A stretch of 23,208 nucleotides of DNA, taken from positions 1-23,208 of the forward strand of contig JBEPZO010000035.1 of NCBI GenBank assembly GCA_041640815.1, read 5' to 3'. Numbering within the stretch: position 1 is the stretch's first letter; the number at the start of each line of letters is the position of its first letter. The notes under the pieces are model-generated. The model saw only the letters and a list, made by a program, of their open reading frames with translations, was not told the DNA's origin and made no database searches. Below are positions 5,628 to 13,199 of the stretch, piece by piece. The position numbers and the translations under genes were made by a program. This DNA is from JANWZL01 sp041640815 (GTDB lineage: Bacteria > Pseudomonadota > Gammaproteobacteria > Burkholderiales > Thiobacillaceae).

Positions 5628-6554
5628 TTACAATAACCCATCTTTAGATAGACCCCGCCTGCGTAGGATGCGGCGTAGACTCTGCAATGCCTCAAGCTGT
5701 ATCTGACGCACGCGCTCTCTTGTCACCCCGAGTTGTTCAGCCAGAGTCTCGAGAGTGGCGACGTCATGGCCGTTAAGACCAAATCTCCGCTCAATCACCC
5801 AGCGATGCTTGTCACTAAGCTCTGAAAGCCATTCTTGCACGTACTGTTCTACTTCCGCGCTTTGCAACATATCTTCCGGCATCTCCGAATTCTCGTCGGC
5901 GATGGCTTCACCTAGCGACAATGAAGGATCGATTTCCAGTGGGGCATCGAGCGAAGCGACACGGTCGTTGAGCTGCAGCACACGCCGGACTTCCTCTACA
6001 GGACGTCCAGTCAGATGCGCAATCTTGTCCGGCCCCACCTCAGTCTCCCCATGCATCTCTAGGTGACGCTGGGCACGCAGAAATATATTCAGCTCTTTGA
6101 TGACATGTATGGGCAGGCGGATCGTGCGTGATTGGTTCATGATCGCCCGCTCAATATTCTGACGGATCCACCATGTCGCATAGGTCGAGAAGCGAAAACC
6201 CCGTTCGGGCTCGAATTTATCCAGCGCATGCATCAGGCCTAGGTTACCCTCTTCTATTAGATCAAGCAGCGATAGCCCTCGGTTGACATAGTGCTTGGCT
6301 ATATTAACCACCAACCTCAGGTTATGCTGGATCAGTTGCTGTCTAGCCTCGAAATCGCCCTGTCGCATACGTATCGCCAATTCCCGCTCTTGCTGTGGAG
6401 TAAGCAGGGTCTCTCGGCCAATTTCATTAAGATAAAGCTGAGTTACGTCAGGTAACTCATCATAATCCGGATCCGTTGTTGTTTTGAAGGGTTCTTCCTC
6501 GAAATCTTCATTGGTAAGAGGATCCAAATCAGGTTCATATTCTTTCTCTTCCAC
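5628..6554 (-). CDS. rpoS: RNA polymerase sigma factor RpoS
   Basis: Stationary-phase/general stress sigma factor, 308 aa. An acidic N-terminus (EEKEYEPDLDPLTNEDFEEE) precedes region 1.2 (DVTQLYLNEIGRETLLTPQQ), region 2 (NLRLVVNIAKHYVNRGLSLL; DLIEEGNLGL; FRFSTYATWWIRQNIERAIM for -10 recognition), region 3 and region 4.2 (ETLAEQLGVTRERVRQIQLE, -35 helix-turn-helix). The start is GTG: AGGAGG lies 8 nt upstream and no ATG fits. Codon use is noticeably more AT-rich than in surrounding genes. pcm and surE lie upstream on the same strand, but the nlpD gene usually between pcm and rpoS is missing, replaced by 713 bp without a gene. Expression is therefore likely from a promoter in that gap, possibly with a long leader. 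Confidence 0.97.
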   Translation of the reverse strand: MEEKEYEPDLDPLTNEDFEEEPFKTTTDPDYDELPDVTQLYLNEIGRETLLTPQQERELAIRMRQGDFEARQQLIQHNLRLVVNIAKHYVNRGLSLLDLIEEGNLGLMHALDKFEPERGFRFSTYATWWIRQNIERAIMNQSRTIRLPIHVIKELNIFLRAQRHLEMHGETEVGPDKIAHLTGRPVEEVRRVLQLNDRVASLDAPLEIDPSLSLGEAIADENSEMPEDMLQSAEVEQYVQEWLSELSDKHRWVIERRFGLNGHDVATLETLAEQLGVTRERVRQIQLEALQSLRRILRRRGLSKDGLL

Positions 6555-7267
6555 GTCCTATCCCTCCTGCAATTGTATCTGCCGCTTATCCCCTCGCCAG
6601 TGACATAATAACTTTACCACTATACCCGTTACATTGGTGTGCAGCTGATGAACTTAGAATTTGCATATGCAATACAATTCACTTCATCGACTTATAAAGA
6701 TTGCTGTCAATTCAGATAGCCACACCGACGTAGCTGCATGCTCACAATAGCGCCTGTGAATCAACGAATAGATCTTTTTGCTGAGTCACTCCCTCTACTA
6801 TATCTGCTGCATACTCATAACGGCATGACCCAGTGCCCATACAGCTGAATCCGTCACGGATGCCGAGCATGCACTTATAAAGATGTGGTGATCGATGATG
6901 CTATAGCCTTCCTGTAAAATTTCACACTCATTCTGGCCAGATAGCCATACTCGAAATGGCTCCAGGCGACATCAGCCAGAGCGTGCTTAGCACTCCGGCT
7001 TAAAATGCATGGCACACACAACCGTCCAAAGAGCGTCTCTTCGTACCTGATTCAATAAACCCCACACGAACTTCTCCTTTCGGTTACCCCCTATATTGCC
7101 AGCGATTAAACTGCACTGATCAAAGTGTAGTGGCATAAGTAAGCAAGTAGGTATGTATCAGAGAACAGCACACTAATCACGTGCCGTGCACCCTTCAACG
7201 TGGGGAAGCAAGCGTCATTACGTCACCACAAGCGTGCCGTGAATCTCTCACCAGCGCTTCTGACGCC
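6555..7267. other. 713-bp AT-rich gene-free region upstream of rpoS (nlpD position)
   Basis: Neither strand holds a credible ORF. Composition is AT-rich near rpoS (6601-6720 is about 35% GC by direct count) and rises towards pcm. Visible items: a 12-bp perfect palindrome TTGCATATGCAA (6661-6672); a repeated ACTTATAAAGAT (6690-6701 and 6873-6884); on the minus strand a consensus TTGACA (6705-6710) without a convincing -10 at 16-18 bp; and TATAGT on the minus strand about 65-70 bp before the rpoS GTG. I looked for LysM and M23 peptidase fragments of NlpD in the minus-strand frames and found none. The stretch probably contains the rpoS promoter and leader. Confidence 0.6.
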
Positions 7268-7924
7268 CTAAGCCACCCCAGACAACAGAGGCACAAATTT
7301 GACAGTTTCTAGCGCTTGTTCGATCAAGCCCTCCTCCCTCGCCTCGACCATAGTCAGGCGTTGCTCGTCGCCTTGTCCGACAGGAACAATCATCCGCCCA
7401 CCGGGTTTCAGTTGGCTACCGAGCTCTGGCGGAATGTATGGCATCGCGGCAGCTACCACGATGGCATCATATGGTGCCTCGCGTGGATAGCCACGGCTAC
7501 CATCCGCGACCTTAAACAAGACGTTGCGTATGCGCAACTTGTCGAGGTTTTGCCGGGCCGAGCCTACGAGCTTGGCGATGCGCTCCAGGCTGATGACCCG
7601 TCTGGCCAGCTTGGACAGGACGGCGGCCTGGTAGCCGCACCCGCCACCAATCTCCAACACCTTGTCCAGAATCTGGCCACGGCAAGCCAACTCGCAGCTG
7701 CGCGCCACGGTATAGGGGCTGGAGATGGTCTGTCCCTCGCCGATGGGCAGCGGCGTATCCTCGTAAGCGCGGCTTTGCAACCCCTCTTGCACGAAGAGAT
7801 GGCGTGGGATCTCATACATGGCCGCTAGCACGAGCGGATCTTTGATGCCCTGTTCGCGCAGGCGCTCCACCATACGCGCTCGCGTGCGCTGTGAGGTCAT
7901 GCCGATGCCGCTCGCCTCGCTCAT
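7268..7924 (-). CDS. pcm: Protein-L-isoaspartate O-methyltransferase
   Basis: Repairs isoaspartyl residues in aged proteins using S-adenosylmethionine; cytoplasmic. From this start 218 aa. The family signature EDTPLPIGEGQTISSPYTVA is followed by SAM motif I VLEIGGGCGYQAAVL (here GGGCG where GTGSG is usual, still a G-x-G-x-G loop), then VISLERI (post-I) and a GGRMIVPVG segment. Two starts are possible: ATG 7936 has AAGGA directly abutting it, too close, whereas ATG 7924 has it 12 nt upstream and overlaps the surE stop as ATGA; I chose 7924. It forms a translationally coupled pair with surE, as in many proteobacteria. The next gene downstream is rpoS, after an unusually long gap. Confidence 0.94.
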   Translation of the reverse strand: MSEASGIGMTSQRTRARMVERLREQGIKDPLVLAAMYEIPRHLFVQEGLQSRAYEDTPLPIGEGQTISSPYTVARSCELACRGQILDKVLEIGGGCGYQAAVLSKLARRVISLERIAKLVGSARQNLDKLRIRNVLFKVADGSRGYPREAPYDAIVVAAAMPYIPPELGSQLKPGGRMIVPVGQGDEQRLTMVEAREEGLIEQALETVKFVPLLSGVA

Positions 7925-8667
7925 TGGTTCAGCCATTCCTTAAGCATGCCCATCTGTGGATAGCGCGTGAGGTCGATCTGCAAGGGCGTGATCGAGATGC
8001 GACGGTTGGCGACGGCATAAAAGTCCGTGCCCGGCCCGGCGTCCTGAGCGGCGCCCGCGGCACCGACCCAATACATCACCTGATTCCTGGGATTGACGGT
8101 CTTGACCACATCTTGCGCCTTGTGCCGCCGCCCGAGCCGGGTCACTTCCACACCCTGGATCGCCTCTGGGGCGACGTCGGGCACATTGATGTTCAGCAAC
8201 ACCGGCTCAGCAAGCGGACGCCGCTCGATACGGCGCACCAGGCTGGTGACAAATTCGGCAGCGGTCTGGAAATGCTCGCCCTGAATATCGGCCAGGGAGA
8301 CCGCCAAGGCCGGGATGCCGAGCAAGAAGCCCTCCATCGCCGCTGCCACGGTACCGGAATAGATGGTGTCATCGCCCATGTTGGCACCGTGGTTGATGCC
8401 GGAGATCACGATGTCCGGCAGCTGTGGCAGCAACCCGGTCACGGCAATATGCACGCAGTCAGTAGGGGTGCCATTAACATGGAAGAAACCATTGGGAGAG
8501 CGGCGAACGGACAAGGGGCGGTCAAGCGTCAACGAGTTGCTCGCCCCGCTGCGGTCACGCTCTGGCGCGACCACCGTGACCTCGTGCGACTCAGCCGACA
8601 AACTGGCTGCCAAGACAGCTAGGCCAGGCGCGAAATAGCCATCATCGTTGCTCAGAAGGATTCGCAT
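7921..8667 (-). CDS. surE: 5'/3'-nucleotidase SurE
   Basis: Metal-dependent nucleoside monophosphatase, 248 aa, the normal length. The N-terminus MRILLSNDDGYFAPGL carries the metal-binding NDDG (residues 7-10). Further family blocks are VVAPERDRSGASNSLTL, NGTPTDCVHIA and ISGINHGANMGDDTIYSGT, all intact. The frame stays open upstream into the tRNA, but ATG 8667 is the start because the conserved block begins there; the ribosome site is weak (GGG a few nt upstream). The stop overlaps the pcm ATG. The 3' end of tRNA-Pro lies only 32 bp upstream with no terminator between, so surE-pcm may be reached by read-through from the tRNA promoter. Confidence 0.96.
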   Translation of the reverse strand: MRILLSNDDGYFAPGLAVLAASLSAESHEVTVVAPERDRSGASNSLTLDRPLSVRRSPNGFFHVNGTPTDCVHIAVTGLLPQLPDIVISGINHGANMGDDTIYSGTVAAAMEGFLLGIPALAVSLADIQGEHFQTAAEFVTSLVRRIERRPLAEPVLLNINVPDVAPEAIQGVEVTRLGRRHKAQDVVKTVNPRNQVMYWVGAAGAAQDAGPGTDFYAVANRRISITPLQIDLTRYPQMGMLKEWLNQ

Positions 8668-8699
8668 GGCCCAAAGCTGGGAGGGAGGGGAGTGATCTT

Positions 8700-8776
8700 T
8701 GGTCGGGGCGAGAAGATTCGAACTTCCGACCCCCTGCACCCCATGCAGGTGCGCTACCAGGCTGCGCTACGCCCCG
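8700..8776 (-). tRNA. tRNA-Pro(GGG), CCA encoded
   Basis: Minus-strand cloverleaf: acceptor CGGGGCG/CGCCCCG, D stem GCGC/GCGC, anticodon stem CCTGC/GCAGG with loop ATGGGGT (anticodon GGG), T arm GGAAG-TTCGAAT-CTTCT with one G-U pair, discriminator A and genomic CCA. It lies between merR and surE, a common position in betaproteobacteria. Confidence 0.96.
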
Positions 8777-8787
8777 ACAAAGGACAC

Positions 8788-8816
8788 ATTATAAACAATG
8801 AGGATGATCCAGTGAA
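8788..8816 (-). promoter_or_regulatory. Sigma70 promoter of tRNA-Pro
   Basis: On the minus strand TTCACT (8811-8816), a 17-bp spacer and a perfect TATAAT (8788-8793). Transcription would start about 8781, five nt before the tRNA. Confidence 0.75.
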
Positions 8817-8828
8817 CCCAGCCCTGTG

Positions 8829-8848
8829 AAAAGCCGTCTTGACGGGGC
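8829..8848 (-). terminator. Weak putative terminator of the ihfA-merR transcript
   Basis: On the minus strand CCGT, loop CAAG, ACGG, then CTTTTC. The stem is only 4 bp (8834-8837 with 8842-8845) with a possible outer extension, so this is tentative. It lies between the merR stop and the tRNA-Pro promoter, where a terminator is expected. Confidence 0.35.
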
Positions 8849-8923
8849 ATATACCAGCGACCGAGGTGGGCATACGACGGCTATCCAAGGGTGTGCGGCA
8901 ATATGCGGCAAGCAGCCCTTGAC

Positions 8924-9295
8924 TTAGACCCTAAGCAAATCGAGGATCAAGCGCAATTCAGCCTTCAAGGCGGCCAGATCGACCTGCGCTTTGGTCGGTT
9001 CAGCCGCGCCGCCGTCTTTGGCCTCAGCCTCTTTCAGCAAACGGTTACGCGCCCCGCTGATGGTAAACCCCTGCTCGTAGAGCAGCTCACGGATGCGGCG
9101 GATGAGCATCACCTCATGATGCTGGTAATAGCGGCGATTACCACGCCGCTTCACCGGCTTGAGCTGGCTGAACTCCTGCTCCCAGTAGCGCAGCACGTGA
9201 GGCTTGACCCCACACAGCTCACTCACCTCGCCAATGGTAAAGTAGCGCTTCGAGGGGATAGGAGGCAGCTCACTGCTTGGGATGTAATCCGGCAT
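8924..9295 (-). CDS. MerR family transcriptional regulator
   Basis: A 123-aa protein with an N-terminal MerR-type winged helix: RYFTIGEVSELCGVKPHVLR (residues about 17-36) followed by YWEQEFSQLKPVKRRGNRRY and a second helix pair HEVMLIRRIRELLYEQGFTI. The C-terminus is a short Lys/Glu/Leu coiled-coil; no metal-binding cysteine pair is present (the only Cys lies in the helix-turn-helix), so it is probably not a metal sensor. Its start overlaps the end of ihfA by 26 bp, giving translational coupling. This is the MerR gene that regularly follows pheT-ihfA in proteobacteria; its target is unknown. Confidence 0.92.
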   Translation of the reverse strand: MPDYIPSSELPPIPSKRYFTIGEVSELCGVKPHVLRYWEQEFSQLKPVKRRGNRRYYQHHEVMLIRRIRELLYEQGFTISGARNRLLKEAEAKDGGAAEPTKAQVDLAALKAELRLILDLLRV

Positions 9296-9581
9296 GGGCC
9301 TCCTCCACCATGGCCTTGAGTTTCTGGCTGGCGTGGAAGGTCACCACGCGCCGCGCGCTGATGGGCATCTCCTCGCCCGTCTTGGGATTGCGGCCAGGCC
9401 GCTGCGGCTTGTCGCGCAGCTGGAAATTGCCAAAGCCGGAAAGCTTGACGCTCTCACCCGAAGCCAGCGCCGTGCGCACTTCCTCGAAGAAAAGCTCCAC
9501 CATTTCCTTGGCTTCGCGCTTGTTGAGACCGACCTTTTCGAATAGCAGCGTGGCCAGTTCAGCCTTGGTGAGCGTGGTCAT
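9270..9581 (-). CDS. ihfA: Integration host factor subunit alpha
   Basis: Subunit of the IHF heterodimer that bends DNA at specific sites in recombination, replication and transcription. 103 aa, normal length, HU/IHF fold: N-terminal MTTLTKAELATLLFEKVGLN with the helical dimer core, KLSGFGNFQLRDKPQRPGRN, and the minor-groove intercalating arm GRNPKTGE (residues 63-70, with the conserved Pro). The start ATG has AGGGG 9 nt upstream. The upstream 142-bp miniature element separates it from pheT, and its ribosome site sits just outside the duplicated target sequence. Its 3' end overlaps merR by 26 bp. Confidence 0.97.
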   Translation of the reverse strand: MTTLTKAELATLLFEKVGLNKREAKEMVELFFEEVRTALASGESVKLSGFGNFQLRDKPQRPGRNPKTGEEMPISARRVVTFHASQKLKAMVEEAHAGLHPKQ

Positions 9582-9597
9582 CGATCCAATCCCCTAA

Positions 9598-9739
9598 GGA
9601 AACTCTGCATAACTTGCTGCGCGGGCGCATTGCTGCATTGCGCGGTGCTCGCTTCCTCGCCTAACTATCTGTTATGTCTCGGTCGCTGTGCTCCGTGCAC
9701 CGGGCCCTCCATCCCGCTCACGGCGTTCTACAGAGTTCC
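9598..9739. mobile_element. 142-bp MITE-like element inserted between pheT and ihfA
   Basis: The segment begins GGAAACTCTG (9598-9607) and ends CAGAGTTCC (9731-9739): terminal inverted repeats that match except for one extra A. It is flanked by direct repeats: CCTAA at 9593-9597 and 9740-9744 (seven bases, CCCCTAA, if the flanking CC is counted at both sides). Inside are further inverted pieces, ATAAC/GTTAT and CGGTGC/GCACCG, and no ORF. Removing the element and one copy of the direct repeat would put the ihfA ATG about 12 nt after the pheT stop, a normal operon junction. These are the marks of a small non-autonomous transposable element. Confidence 0.72.
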
Positions 9740-9740
9740 C

Positions 9741-12095
9741 CTAACCGCGCAGGACGGCATGGAAGCGTTCGGACAAAAAGGCGAGCACCTGCGAGACCGC
9801 GGCATCGATCTCCGACTCTGTAAGTGTTTTCTCAGTATGTTGCAACAACATCCTGAAAGCAAGACTTTTTTTGCCTGATTCGACACCCGCCCCTTGATAC
9901 ACGTCGAACAGTTCGAATTCCGTGATCGTGGCAGGCAAGGCGCTGCGCACCGCTTGCATCAGCTCGCCGACGTTCAGGCCGGCATCCACGACCACGGCGA
10001 GGTCCCGCCGCACGGCCGGGAAACGCGACAGGCCGCGATAGCGCGGCAGCGGGCGCGCCGATAGGGCGGCGACATCCACTTCAAACAGCACGGGGCTATG
10101 GGCAAAGCCGTATTTCTGCGCTAGCCGCGGGTGCAAGCGGCCAAGCCACCCCACCGGCTGGCCATCCAGCGCGACTTGCGCACTCTGGCCCGGATGCAGC
10201 GCAGGATGGCTGGCGGCGGTAAATTGCGGGCGAATCGGCCAGAACAGGGCCTCCACGTCGGCCTTGACATCGTAGAAATCGACCCACCGCCGCTGGGCGC
10301 CCCATTGCTCGGGCCAGGCCGAGCCATAGGCGAGGCCGGCCAGGCGCACGGGCTGTTGCTGGACTTCGACACCCAAAAAACAACGCCCCAGCTCGAAAAT
10401 GCGCAGACGCTCTTGGCCATGGTTGAGATTGTGGCGCAAGGTCTGCACCAGGCCGGGCATCAGGCTGGCGCGCATGATGCTCATCGGTGCGGCAATGGGA
10501 TTTTTCAGAACGATCGGGGCTTGGTCGCTCGAAAAATCATCGTGTTGCTCTTTTGATATGAAGCTATAGGTTATAACTTCTTGATATCCTAATGATGTAA
10601 TTGATTTTTTGATCTCATGCCCTGTGCGCATGCCCTCCGGGACGGGAGGCAGGCGCAGGCTTGCGCTCGGCACTGCCGCCGGGATGTGCGCGTAACCGAT
10701 CAGGCGAGCGACCTCCTCGATCAGATCCACCTCAGCCGTCAGATCAAAGCGCCATGATGGCGGCACGACCTGCCAGGTCTCCCCTTGGCTCGCCAGCTGC
10801 ATGCCCAGACGCTCGAGGGCCTGGCGCATCGCCGCCGCATCGATCTGCACCCCCAGCAGGCGGCGCGCCCGCTCAGGGCGAAAGGCGATAGCGGCAGGCG
10901 GCGCTACCCCCGGTCCTACCTCCAGGATCGGGCCGGCCTGGCCGCCGCAGATGTCAAGCAGCAAGCGCGTCGCTCGCTCCATGGCCCGACGGGGTAATTG
11001 CGGATCGACCCCGCGCTCGAAACGGTGCGAGGAATCCGTCGCCAGGCCGTAACGGCGGGCGCGCCCAGCGATGGCGCTCGGCGTGAAATGGGCAGCCTCG
11101 AGGAAGATGTCGACGCTGGCGGCCCCTACCGCGCTCGTCGCGCCTCCCATGATGCCCGCCAGCGCCAGCGGGCCGTTGTCGTCGGCGATGACAAGGCAGT
11201 CGGGCGCAAGATCGATCTGGCGACCATCCAACAAGGCCAAGTGCTCGTCGCGCCGCCCCCAACGGACGCGCACCGCGCCGTTGAGCTTGGCCAGATCGAA
11301 GGCATGCATGGGCTGGCCGAGCTCCAAGAGGACATAGTTGGTGACATCGACGACGGGGTGAACGGTGCGCAGTCCGCTGCGCAGCAGCCGCTCGCGCAGC
11401 CAGGCCGGGGTTTGAGCGGCGGGATCGATGCCACGCACAATGCGCCCGCAGTAGACCGGGCAGGCCTGCGGCGCTTCGACCAGCACCGGCAGCACCTCAT
11501 CGCAGCTGGCCTCGACGGGGCTACAGTCCACCGCCTCGTGCTCAACGCCGAGCAGGGCTGCCAGCTCGCGCGCAATGCCGCTCAAGGAGAGGCAATCGCC
11601 GCGGTTGGGCGTCAGTTTGAGGGTAACGAGCTGGTCGTCGAGATGCAGATAATCGCGCAGGCTGGCACCGACGGGGGCATCGGCTGGCAGTTCGAGTATG
11701 CCACTCGCGTCATCGGCCAGGCCGAGCTCCTTGGCCGAACACAGCATGCCGTGGGATGCGACCCCTCTGATTTCCACCTGGCGGATCTCGGCGGCAGGGA
11801 GCTTGGCGCCGACCAAGGCGCAGGCCGTCTTCAAGCCCGGGCGGGCATTGGCCGCGCCGCAAACAATGGTCAGCGGTGCCGCCTCGCCAACCCGCACTGA
11901 GCAAACCTGCAACCGATCGGCCTGCGGGTGGCGCTCGGCAGTCAGGATCTCGGCGACCACCACACCTTCGAACGGGACAGCAACCGGCTGCACCGCCTCC
12001 ACTTCCAGGCCGGCCATGGTCAAGGTATGCGTGAGCGCCGCGAGCGGCTGATCGGTCTTGACGAGACTGCGCAACCAGCGTTCCGAAAATTGCAT
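9741..12095 (-). CDS. pheT: Phenylalanyl-tRNA synthetase beta subunit
   Basis: Partner of PheS in the alpha2-beta2 enzyme that charges tRNA-Phe. 784 aa, the expected length. Order of domains: N-terminal start MQFSERWLRSLV, the EMAP-like tRNA-binding domain (about 40-150; HPQADRLQVCSV, IVCGAANARPGLKTACALVG), the B3/B4 editing domain (about 210-370; DVTNYVLLELGQPMHAFDL), B5 (about 400-470), the catalytic-like core (LIEEVARLIGYAHIP and onward) and the C-terminal ferredoxin-fold anticodon domain (FPAVRRDLAVVVD). The ribosome site AGGGGG is 5 nt upstream; pheS ends 10 bp before. The TAG stop falls within the duplicated target sequence of the small element that follows. Confidence 0.98.
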   Translation of the reverse strand: MQFSERWLRSLVKTDQPLAALTHTLTMAGLEVEAVQPVAVPFEGVVVAEILTAERHPQADRLQVCSVRVGEAAPLTIVCGAANARPGLKTACALVGAKLPAAEIRQVEIRGVASHGMLCSAKELGLADDASGILELPADAPVGASLRDYLHLDDQLVTLKLTPNRGDCLSLSGIARELAALLGVEHEAVDCSPVEASCDEVLPVLVEAPQACPVYCGRIVRGIDPAAQTPAWLRERLLRSGLRTVHPVVDVTNYVLLELGQPMHAFDLAKLNGAVRVRWGRRDEHLALLDGRQIDLAPDCLVIADDNGPLALAGIMGGATSAVGAASVDIFLEAAHFTPSAIAGRARRYGLATDSSHRFERGVDPQLPRRAMERATRLLLDICGGQAGPILEVGPGVAPPAAIAFRPERARRLLGVQIDAAAMRQALERLGMQLASQGETWQVVPPSWRFDLTAEVDLIEEVARLIGYAHIPAAVPSASLRLPPVPEGMRTGHEIKKSITSLGYQEVITYSFISKEQHDDFSSDQAPIVLKNPIAAPMSIMRASLMPGLVQTLRHNLNHGQERLRIFELGRCFLGVEVQQQPVRLAGLAYGSAWPEQWGAQRRWVDFYDVKADVEALFWPIRPQFTAASHPALHPGQSAQVALDGQPVGWLGRLHPRLAQKYGFAHSPVLFEVDVAALSARPLPRYRGLSRFPAVRRDLAVVVDAGLNVGELMQAVRSALPATITEFELFDVYQGAGVESGKKSLAFRMLLQHTEKTLTESEIDAAVSQVLAFLSERFHAVLRG

Positions 12096-12105
12096 CTCGG
12101 CCCCC

Positions 12106-13125
12106 TTAGACGAACTGGCGCAGGAAACGGACGTCGTTTTCGAAGAACAGCCGCAAGTCGTCTACGCCGTAGCGCAGCATGGCCAAACGCTCAACCCCTA
12201 GCCCGAAGGCGAAGCCCTGCCAGCGTTCGGCATCGATCCCCACGTGAGCGAACACCTTCGGGTGTACCATGCCGCAGCCCAACACCTCCAGCCATCCGCT
12301 CTGGGCGCACACCCGGCAGCCCGCACCGTTGCAGATCACGCAGCCGATGTCCATCTCCGCCGAGGGCTCGGTAAATGGGAAAAAGGAGGCCCGAAAGCGC
12401 ACCGGCAGCCCCTCGCGTTCGAAGAACCGGGCCATGAAATCGGCCAGCACCCCCTTGAGATCGGCGAAACTGACGCGCTCGTCGACCCATAGCCCCTCTA
12501 CCTGATGGAACATGGGCGTGTGGGTGACATCGGAATCGCAGCGGTAGACCCGGCCTGGCGCGATGATGCGCAAAGGCGGCAGATGCGCTTGCATGTAACG
12601 CACCTGCACCGGCGAGGTGTGGGTACGCAGCAGTTGGCCGCTGATGAGATAGAAGGTATCGTGCATCGCCCGGGCAGGGTGCTCCTCGGGGATGTTGAGG
12701 GCGGTGAAATTGTAGAAATCGGTCTCGATCTCGGGGCCATCGGCGACCTCGAAACCGAGCGCGGCAAACAACCGCTCGATGCGCTCGAGGGTGCGGCTGA
12801 CAGGATGCAGCCCACCCATGCCAGGGCCGCGACCGGGCAGCGTCACATCCAGCGCTTCCTGCCTGAGCTGCGCCGCCAGCGCCTCTGCCTCGATCTCTTT
12901 ACGCCGCGCCTTGAGCAGTTCCTCGATCTGGGCCTTGGCCTGGTTGATGCGGGCCCCCGCCTCCTTGCGCGCCTGCGGCGGGAGGGCAGCCAGACCTTTC
13001 ATCAGCTCCGTGATCTGCCCGTTTCTACCCAAAAAGCGCGCTTTGGCCTGATCGAGCGCAGGCAAAGCGTTGACGGCGGCAAAGGCGGCTTTCGCCTGTT
13101 CAACGATCTCGTCAAGGGGTGTCAT
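12106..13125 (-). CDS. pheS: Phenylalanyl-tRNA synthetase alpha subunit
   Basis: Catalytic subunit of the class II enzyme, 339 aa from this start. N-terminal coiled coil for tRNA binding (residues 1-about 90: LDEIVEQAKAAFAAVNALPA, ITELMKGLAALPPQARKEAG), then class II core with HPVSRTLERIERLFAALGFE, motif 2 region RVYRCDSDVTHTPMFHQVEG, and motif 3 near the C-terminus, FGLGVERLAMLRYG. A Cys cluster CVICNGAGCRVC occurs in the insertion, as in other proteobacterial PheS. The ORF extends 78 nt further upstream, but ATG 13125 gives the family N-terminus and starts after the hairpin at 13146-13165. The ribosome site is weak. pheT follows after 10 bp. Confidence 0.97.
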   Translation of the reverse strand: MTPLDEIVEQAKAAFAAVNALPALDQAKARFLGRNGQITELMKGLAALPPQARKEAGARINQAKAQIEELLKARRKEIEAEALAAQLRQEALDVTLPGRGPGMGGLHPVSRTLERIERLFAALGFEVADGPEIETDFYNFTALNIPEEHPARAMHDTFYLISGQLLRTHTSPVQVRYMQAHLPPLRIIAPGRVYRCDSDVTHTPMFHQVEGLWVDERVSFADLKGVLADFMARFFEREGLPVRFRASFFPFTEPSAEMDIGCVICNGAGCRVCAQSGWLEVLGCGMVHPKVFAHVGIDAERWQGFAFGLGVERLAMLRYGVDDLRLFFENDVRFLRQFV

Positions 13126-13145
13126 AGTTGGCTCGAAAGCAACAA

Positions 13146-13165
13146 AGGGAGGCAGGAGCCTCCCT
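13146..13165 (-). terminator. Terminator/attenuator hairpin between rplT and pheS
   Basis: On the minus strand AGGGAGGC pairs perfectly with GCCTCCCT (8 bp, loop TCCT), followed by TTTGTTGCTTT. It lies 21 nt before the pheS ATG and 34 nt after the rplT stop. It can end ribosomal-protein transcripts or attenuate entry into pheST, comparable in place to the attenuator known before E. coli pheST. No leader peptide rich in Phe is visible. Confidence 0.65.
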
Positions 13166-13199
13166 CTGGGTAGCGCCTGGCGGGCTGAGCCGTCGCCGC

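Noticed and set aside
6555..7267. A decayed nlpD pseudogene in the pcm-rpoS gap
   Set aside because: Minus-strand frames show no LysM, lipobox or M23 peptidase fragment that I could recognise; only the missing gene and the gap are reported.
10998..11900. 300-aa plus-strand ORF opposite pheT
   Set aside because: Mirror of pheT codon structure; composition and lack of domains mark it as spurious. The same holds for the 329-aa ORF at 13128-14117 across rplT, rpmI and infC.
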